A model generated the notes under the pieces. It did not search any database. It was not told the origin of the DNA and saw nothing but the letters and a program-made list of their open reading frames with translations. From Cyathus striatus (Eukaryota > Basidiomycota > Agaricomycetes > Agaricales > Nidulariaceae): a stretch of 64,000 bases of DNA. The position numbers were made by a program, and so were the translations under genes. Below, piece after piece: positions 57,365 through 64,000 of the stretch; the stretch's first letter is position 1, and every line of letters starts with the position of its first letter. Location: positions 1,178,001 to 1,242,000 of the forward strand of contig JAOVFP010000024.1 in assembly GCA_025738555.1 (NCBI GenBank), in the 5' to 3' direction.

Positions 57365-58951
57365 TCATTTTCGCTTTGAGCCAACTTTCTGGAATTGCTG
57401 CCAATTTGATCTAACAGGCTGAGAGGCAGTAGGTAGCTGTGAGCCTGAATCATGACTTTCAGTAGAGGAATGGGCTGGCGGTACCGCATTCCTAAGAGGT
57501 GGCGGCGGAGGAGATTGGAAAATTGGAGGCGGAGGGCGAGACAAAGGCGCAGGAGGGTACAACGTGAGCGGTGGAGACGGTGGTAGCGAAATTGAAGAGG
57601 GCGGGGAAGGAGGCGAAGGAGGCGGGTACGGAATCGTAAGAGTTGGCTGGAAAGATCCGGTATCGAGAGATGTCCAACCACCGGTACGAAAAGTAGGTGC
57701 AGCTGAATAATGGTCGTTACGAGTTGCAGACACTGCAGGTTGTGCCGGAATATTAGACGATGACGAGTGCTCAGGGGCCTGAGGTACAGAAGCCCATCTC
57801 GAGGTATCTGACCCCTGTAACTGAGAGCCAACGGTAACCCATCCGGACTTCCTGAATCCAGACTGTGTAGTTGATGAAGTAGAAGACGAGATAGATGTCC
57901 ATCCGCCTTTCTTGGACTCAGCCGCAGCGGCGGAATCAACGGATGAATTTGCGGAAGTCGAAACAGGAGCAAGAGCTACGGCAGATACAACTGTGGCTAC
58001 AGGCTTGGGAATCTTGATGCCGCTGGCGGCCGCAAGCTTGCGTAGCTCTTTCTCTTCGCGCTTCCGCTCTTTCTCCTTGCGTTTATCAAGATCCAGTTTT
58101 GGTCGAGCGTTTGCTTGCATGTCTTTATAACGCGCCTTGTGATGATGAGCGTACGAGTTGGTATGTTCGTCATACTGTGCGACCGTCTTAAACTGTTTAT
58201 CACATAATTCACAGTAGAAGGCCTTTAGAGTAGATGAAATTTCATTCTGAAGTGCAGCTTTCCGAGCAACGAGATCCTAATCCCCGGGCGATTTGATTTA
58301 GCAATATTACATTTAGCGTGCAAACGTACCTCCCTAATCTTGCGCTGCTCCTCTGTCTCTTTCTGTTGACGCTCTGAGTCTAGTCCTCGTCTCTGCGAAA
58401 CAGTTGTTTCGATCATTCGTACGTCTTGAGTGATCTTTCCAAGGCCACTGGAATCTTGCTTAATTTGGAACGGGATGGGATCAACCCGACCTATAGAAAT
58501 ATATAGTAAAATATATGAGATGGCAGAATTTATAGCAGACAACCGACCGTCAACAGATAAGCCTAGCGGCTGACCCTCAACCCAACCAAGTTTTGCCAGC
58601 ATAGCAAAGCCCTTGTTGGATGGCTTGATTCTTGTCTCGACGGTGATGACCTCTCTGGGCGTGCCCCGTACATATTCGTCGTATTTATGAAGACTCTGAT
58701 CTTGGTCAAGATCCATTTGATTTGAAGGCGAAGGAGAACGAGAAAGGAGAGATATATCGTCGTCGGTGTCGGTGTCGCCGTTGACATTGTGTTGATCTCC
58801 TCTGGGACGCTGGGAAGAGACGGACGAATAAAGGGAAGTAACGGTATAGCGGGATTCGTTAAGAATAAGGCAAGAGTACCTTCAAGCTAGGAGAGTCCTC
58901 GGTTCGTGTTAGGGATATTGCATTCCAACGCGCAATGGTGCTGGCAGACAT
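57365..58951 (-). CDS. G-patch and C2H2 zinc-finger protein (GPATCH8-like)
   Basis: The start at 58951 reads MSASTIARWNAISLTRTEDS; an intron then joins RPRGDQHNVNGDTDTDDDIS. The G-patch is IKPSNKGFAMLAKLGWVEGQ PLG. A coiled helix follows (QRRGLDSERQQKETEEQRKI), then a C2H2 finger AFYCELCDKQFKTVAQYDEH with NSYAHHHKARYKD and a basic coiled coil KRKEKERKREEKELRKL. The C-terminal 200 residues are Ser/Pro rich with several polyproline blocks and repeated GGWTS or SGWVT motifs. G-patch proteins activate DEAH helicases such as Prp43; this combination occurs in GPATCH8-like splicing-associated proteins. The role is inferred from the domains. Confidence 0.85.
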
Positions 58952-59040
58952 GTTCAAAGTTGGATAGGATAGTAAAGAGTTGGGGTGAACTGTGTTGAAA
59001 CCATGTGTTACGCTACCAAATAATGATAGTAATAAAATAA

Positions 59041-59275
59041 ATAATTGTATTTGAGATGGAGGGATGGTGCAAACAAGGGAGTAAGCTATTATAATAAAAT
59101 AATAATATTTATTTAATAATTGTATTTGAGAGGGAGGGACAAGGGACTAGGTTATTATAACAATTTAATATTAAATAGTTGTATTTGAGATCGAGGGATG
59201 GTGCAAACAAGGGACTAGGTTATTGTAACAATTTAATATTTAATAATTGTATTTGAGATCGAGGACTATTCAAGT
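59041..59275 (+). repeat. Imperfect minisatellite, four units of about 60-75 bases
   Basis: The core ATAATTGTATTTGAG recurs near 59041, 59116, 59175 and 59243. It is followed by GAGGGA(TGGTGCAAACA)AGGG and then an AT-rich stretch with CTATTATAA or TTATTGTAACAATTTAATATT. Units 1 and 3 have the GGTGCAAACAAGG block, unit 2 lacks it, and unit 4 is cut short. It sits in the divergent intergenic region between the G-patch and KH genes. Confidence 0.85.
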
Positions 59276-59671
59276 GAATTGCGAGTGAGCCGCGGTCGAT
59301 GTGTGAATAGGACGCACTATTCATTTATTCTGCCACTTTCTTCGCCATTGAGTTTCACTTTTTTATATATATTCTCGTCTCTCGCCCCCTCTCTTCCTCA
59401 ATTTGACCGTCACCAGTCATCTAGTCACCTTCTACTGTCAAGCTCTCCAAAGTCTTCCACCATTTTTTCGACAAACCAGCTGGTAGAGAAGAGAAACGAG
59501 TTGGCGACGATACCATTCAGATATCCAAATACCCACCCACATTCCATACCCGTCCGAATTCCTGCATCCCAATCCCAGTCCCAATCCCAATCCCTGTCTC
59601 ACCATCTCCGCCTCGTTCATTCTCCTCCCCTTCCTCCTCCGACGTCCACCTCCTTTCCTCCGACCACCATC

Positions 59672-62600
59672 ATGGACGTCTATACGACCGCTTTCACCTA
59701 TCCTCGCTCTCCTCCCTTTTCCCATCCAGCTCCCCCGCTTCCTCCTCCTCGTACTCAGTCCTACTATGCTCAGACTCCCTTAGACTATGGTCATCCTCCT
59801 CCCCGCCCTCCCTCAGAGCGGGCCATCGAGAATACAGAAACCGTCAAAACGCTTACTCAGCGCAGTCGTTCTCATTACAGTTCCCATGCAGCCTTTACTA
59901 CAGTCGATCAGCGCTCCTATAACTTCATCATTACTGGCACCTCTCAAAATGTCGCCAATGCGCGTGCAATGATTCTTAAGGAGTGTCCGGTAGAGGTGTG
60001 CCTCTTTTTTTTCCACCTGCTCTTTGTGGCTGACATGACGACTAGCATTTCACTACCATTAGGGCACCGCGCTCAGACATCCTCGATTCTCCTTTTACTT
60101 CACCCGCAATCAAGCCCTTCGTTCGCGACAGTCTCGATGATGTCGCTTCCCAGACTGGTGCACATATCTCTGTCGTCAATGTCCCTCCGAACCTTTCCAA
60201 CCGTCTTGCTACTGATGGCAACGGCAGCGCGGGCATGTCTGGCCTCGAGTCAGAGCGTGTCTGCGAATTCTTAATCTCTGGGTCAGAGGATGCCATCGAC
60301 ATTGCTCGCATTAAACTGTTGGTCATGCTTGACACCCTCGTATGTTTATCTCTGTTTTCGTCCTTTGAAGAAGTTGTATTGATACTCGCACCGCCTTCAG
60401 TCTGGCCTACACGCCGAGCCATGCGAGATTGATCACAAGCTTCATTCCATCATTGCTGGTCGTAAACGTCATGATTTGCAGGTCATTCAGGAGGAGACAG
60501 CCACAAACATATATTTGCCTTCTCCTCTTTTGGGCCTTGTCAACGGCGAGAAGCACAAGTCTGGTTCCTCTTCCAGCATTGCAGCTCGGTGCGCCAATAC
60601 TATTTGGATTACGGGCGAGTTCTTCGGGGTGCAGCGAGCAAGGGACATGCTCACGAACGCCGCCATGCTCAAAGTTCGTCATTGCTTCTCTTTTACAACT
60701 CAGCTGCTAATGAATATTTCGTATGGTATAGGCCAAATCAGTTGTTTCTCGAGATGCGTCCGTTATGCCTCGCAAAATGGACTGGATGATCACCGAGAAA
60801 GCCGACGACCTTAAGACATTCATGAGTGATAACGCTTCCTATATTGAGTTCCCGGTCTTGGTAGTAGTACCAGTCTCATCTCGGTCTATGGTGATAATCG
60901 GGTCAATATTCAGCGCACGATTCGCTCTGTCATGCAACTTGTGCGTTCCATAATTGATATTGTGTTTGTCATACTCACCCACATCGTAGGCATGTCAATT
61001 CTATGTTGCATCTTTCTGGCTCCTTCCAATGCAATACAATGCTCTTATTCCACCTCTCAGCATTAATTCCACTATGGTTTCTCCAATTCTTACGAAAATT
61101 TCGATGATGAGTGGGGCAGAGATCGGCTTTAAGAACGATACCTTCGAGGTTCATGGACTCGAGGCAGAAGTACGTAACGCTGTTGGCATGTTGTTCGAGA
61201 CAGATCTTGTCAAGGTTGGTGAGCTTATTTAAATCAAACTTCTGGTATTTATAATATAATCTTAGACTTTCCATCATGAAATTCTCTTCAAGCTCGAGTT
61301 GTCTAACGAGTATCGCGAATTTATCACCGGGAAGAAGAACGGCAAGATCAATAAAATCATGCAAACCACAAACGTCAAGATTAAGCTTGACACGTATAAT
61401 GACTACAACTTCCTTATCGACATCTCGAGTCCCGATGTCCAAATCTTGGCAGGACTTACAATGCTTCAAGAAGAGCTTCCCTCAGAGATTTCCTTCTACG
61501 TTCCCGAGGCTTACCACAAACGCATCATCGGCGTTGGTGGTCGCAGCATTCAGCGAATCATGAAGAAGTACGGCGTATACGTCAAGTTCTCTAACTCAGA
61601 AGAGTTCGCTCAACTTGGTGGATACAATGATAACAGCGACAATGTCATCGCTAGGACTCCCACCAAGAATTCCTCTAATTTGGAGAATTTGAGAGTCTCA
61701 GTCATGGAGCTAGTCGGTGCCAAAGTTCGTCTTTTCACTTTCGTACAATTAGTTACGCGTCCTTACACATTTTGGTTAGGATAAAGATTTCGTCAACGAG
61801 ACTGTTTCTATTCCTAGACGTTATCATCGCGTGTTGCTCGGCGAGAAGAGCATCTTCATTCACGACATCGAAGCCAAGACCAACTCCCGTGTCTTCTTCC
61901 CGGACAAGTCATCAGCCTCTGACATTGTTACCATCTTTGGTCCAGAGAGCCAGGTGCAAATTGCCGCTACCATGTTATTGGTAAGCCTTCAAAAAATGTA
62001 TTATTCTCTTACATGTCATGCCTTATCTTGATATTATGGTAGGATCATGTTCCTTTCGAGGCCGACTGGAATGTTCACTCTCATCCCGATCTTTCCCGTG
62101 TATGTACATCAAAAGAATTCACTGATCTGGTTGAGCGCATCAAGCAAGAACTTCATGTTGCAATTACCCCCAATCTCCAACCAGTATCGGCGCCTACAAA
62201 TGGGGTCGAACAGCCTACCGAAGTTACATTCAAATTTCGCTGCCAACGTAGCAATAGTGACTACCTAGTCACTGCCAGGGAATTACTCGAGCAGTTCCTG
62301 AACAATAATCAGATTACTCCCCAGTTTTCTCGCGCGAACGTTCACAAACGGAGCGATTCCTTTGCAGATTCCTTCGCCCATTTTGACAGCAAGGTCCTTC
62401 CCACCTCTAGGGCACGTGGACACGGTGCGTTATTATTTCTCTGCAGTAACTCCTTTCTAATATTGTTTATAGAATCTATGGATATGGGTAGATCATCGGG
62501 CGTACCAAATGTTCTTGGTGATAACCGTCGTTTAAGGCTGGCTGCATCCTCTCCAGATGTCAAGTCACTCTTCCAATCACCGGTTTATATTTACGAGAAG

Positions 62601-63083
62601 GAAAAAGAAGTTGCCTATGGTCATCCCCCCGTATCCTTCGAAGGTTTCAGACAGCAGCCACCAATTGTATGCAGTTCTTGTCTGTTGTTATATTCTTACT
62701 GATACTTGGTCCAGGGTTCGGGGATACCTCATCGTACTAGGCACAGTGAAGATGTTATGAAGCGTGGCTCCGACTCTTCTTTAGAGGCTAAGCTCATGGG
62801 GCAGCAATCCCTTACAAAACCTCGTTCTCTCCAAAACCGCGCCCAGTCACTTGATCTGACCATGTCACTTGCCCGCGTTGCAGAATCTCCTGCCTCCTTA
62901 AGTCTGGGCCCTCCTGATTCTCCCACTCTCTCTGGGTGTGATACTGGCGGTGACTCCAGTCCATCTTCTCTTACCTTTCCAAGTGTATATGCCCAACCTT
63001 CTATGGCTAGTTCCCGTGGGCACTCTTCTGAAAGTCCGCCTACTGAAGAGATTACTCGGGCATTCAGCAACTTTGGGTTGTAA
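59672..63083 (+). CDS. Multi-KH-domain RNA-binding protein (BicC-like), one apparent frameshift
   Basis: MDVYTTAFTYPRSPPFSHPA starts at 59672 (an upstream in-frame ATG at 59279 is less likely). A Pro-rich head is followed by IRAPRSDILDSPFTSPAIKP and DDVASQTGAHISVVNV. Degenerate KH units come next, then GSSTSLISVYGDNRVNIQRT and LELSNEYREFITGKKNGKIN with KIMQTTNVKIKLDTYNDYNF (GKKNGKIN is the GXXG loop). A second clear KH reads FYVPEAYHKRIIGVGGRSIQ RIMKKYGVYVKF, and a third HRVLLGEKSIFIHDIEAKTN. The C-terminal 250 residues are disordered and Ser-rich. Between IEFPVL and GSSTS the frame changes at 60849-60861. A conserved fungal RNA-binding family; its targets are unknown. Confidence 0.8.
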
Positions 63084-63482
63084 ATAGATGGTATGATTGT
63101 TATGCTGAAGGACAGTTCATATGTACAAAAGCACAGACGATGTGCAAAACATTTCTTTTTTCTTTTAAGATCTTACATCTTATATATTCATTTCTGTTTG
63201 TTACAGCCACCAGCCACATTCTCTCCACCACCCTATCATTCTCCTGGTCTGTATAAAGTATTGCACCACACAGCTCTTTTTATAGCTCTATCTTGTTTGT
63301 AAAACTATCTTAACTAAGTAGTGGCATTATCGTAACATTATTTCTCTGCTAATAACAAGCAATTTGACAAAATTTCAGACTTACAAACTCTCTAAATATA
63401 ATGACTCTTTTAAGATGTACTGGTATATCATATTCTGTTGCTCATGTAGTGTATGCACAATTTACTATAAAATATATTCAAG
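63084..63482. other. Convergent 3' flank
   Basis: About 400 AT-rich bases between the convergent KH and V-ATPase genes; no feature seen beyond likely 3' UTRs. Confidence 0.5.
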
Positions 63483-64000
63483 TTAGTTAACAATCCAAGG
63501 AACTTCGTATACCACGAAATCAAAGAATTCCTGCTCCATGAGTGTCTGATATTCCCCCACAAATTCATCAGTAGCGCCCTTCTTCTTTTCTCTCGTCCGA
63601 GGGTTGGAACGAGGACTTAGGTACGAGAACTGAGCTTGAAGGAGATTAAATGTCTTCTTTGCAGTCTTGGATTCAGGCTAAAAAGAAATGAGCTTAATGG
63701 ATATGCGACAACGGAGTAACCATCCACCTTGACAACGATTCCGGTATAATTAGCCGGCAAACCGTAACGAAGTACGCTTTCAACAAAAAGACGTATCACT
63801 TTGAGGTGAACTAAGATCTGAAACGACTCTGAGAAATTGGTTCGCGCCACTCTCAGTAGTTCAGTCTATAAGACAGGTGAGCAGAAAGTAGGATGCATAG
63901 CATCAACGAGACGCACCCAGAGCTCCTTCGCTGTTGTATCGGCTGTCTCGAGTTCTTGTCGCTGTTTTGCAATATCTTCCTCCGAAAAAACGAAGTCGCG
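63483..64000 (-). CDS. VMA5: V-type ATPase subunit C, C-terminal part (cut by window end)
   Basis: Read from the right edge on the minus strand: RDFVFSEEDIAKQRQELETA, DTTAKELW, TELLRVARTNFSESFQILVH, LKVIRLFVESVLRYGLPANY TGIVVK, PESKTAKKTFNLLQAQFSYL, YQTLMEQEFFDFVVYEVPWI and VN, with TAA at 63483-63485. The VESVLRYGLP and EFFDFV blocks are the C-terminal hallmark of subunit C, which bridges the V1 sector to the stators and leaves on reversible disassembly. Two or three introns are visible. The 5' part is outside the window. Confidence 0.92.

Noticed and set aside
57322..57972. 216-codon minus-strand ORF rich in Leu, Arg and His
   Set aside because: Same strand as the G-patch gene but a different frame, produced by reading its proline tract out of frame.
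59279..59671. Upstream in-frame extension of the KH gene from ATG at 59279
   Set aside because: Low-complexity Ser/Pro/Gln translation (including a SQSQSQSQ stretch) of CT-rich DNA directly abutting the minisatellite. The ATG at 59672 fits a normal protein start better.
1..64000. Prokaryotic features: CRISPR arrays, operons, Shine-Dalgarno sites
   Set aside because: The window is eukaryotic with spliceosomal introns; no regularly spaced repeat-spacer array is present.

Overview
The window is nuclear DNA of a filamentous basidiomycete, most likely an Agaricomycete. Genes are dense and lie on both strands. Almost every gene is cut by many short introns of about 50-60 bases with GT...AG borders. 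Several proteins match basidiomycete versions best: a threonine aldolase beginning without the usual FRSDT motif, BIM1-like copper proteins, and a DDE transposase with the KFHCELNPIE motif. The identifications come from reading translations and recalled family motifs; no search was run. Exon joins quoted here were worked out by hand.

Layout. 1-2042: 3' part of an MFS transporter. 2444-11086: a minus-strand block with SGF11 (SAGA deubiquitinase module), a four-CBS/PB1 membrane protein, a small hydrophobic protein, a POM33/TMEM33-type protein and the DEAD-box helicase HAS1. 11502-13580: PTH2 and an Mpv17/PMP22-family protein on plus. 13868-20000: UTP4, TIM10, a zf-met2 small protein and threonine aldolase, arranged in divergent and convergent pairs. 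20113-27009: the MPH1/FANCM helicase and an RNF14/ITT1-type RBR ubiquitin ligase, both minus. 27010-31256: a 4 kb gene-poor island with a nested DNA transposon and a solo LTR. 31257-37579: URB2 and a trypsin-like serine protease. 39029-41896: an RBM26/27 (Rmn1)-type RNA-binding protein. 42121-45394: two BIM1-like copper-acquisition factors and a CTR copper transporter in one orientation. 46626-48221: a mitochondrial rhodanese and frataxin. 48530-49176: a conserved unknown. 51230-57020: WDR70 and a BET double-bromodomain protein. 57365-63083: a G-patch/C2H2 protein and a multi-KH protein. 63483-64000: C-terminus of V-ATPase subunit C.

How the genes fit together. Most genes are housekeeping: ribosome biogenesis (HAS1, UTP4, URB2), chromatin (SGF11, WDR70, BDF1), mitochondrial import and Fe-S or sulfur metabolism (TIM10, rhodanese, frataxin) and RNA processing (RBM26-like, G-patch, KH). 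The clearest functional cluster is the copper-uptake group at 42-45.4 kb. The clearest non-genic structure is the transposon island at 27.4-31.2 kb: two nested elements with target-site duplications, a 194-base internal duplication whose transitions all sit at CpG positions, and a 276-base solo LTR ending 109 bases before the URB2 start.

Caution. Five places in four otherwise well conserved genes carry an apparent one-base frameshift, mostly at G or C runs. This pattern is more typical of homopolymer errors in the assembly than of gene decay.
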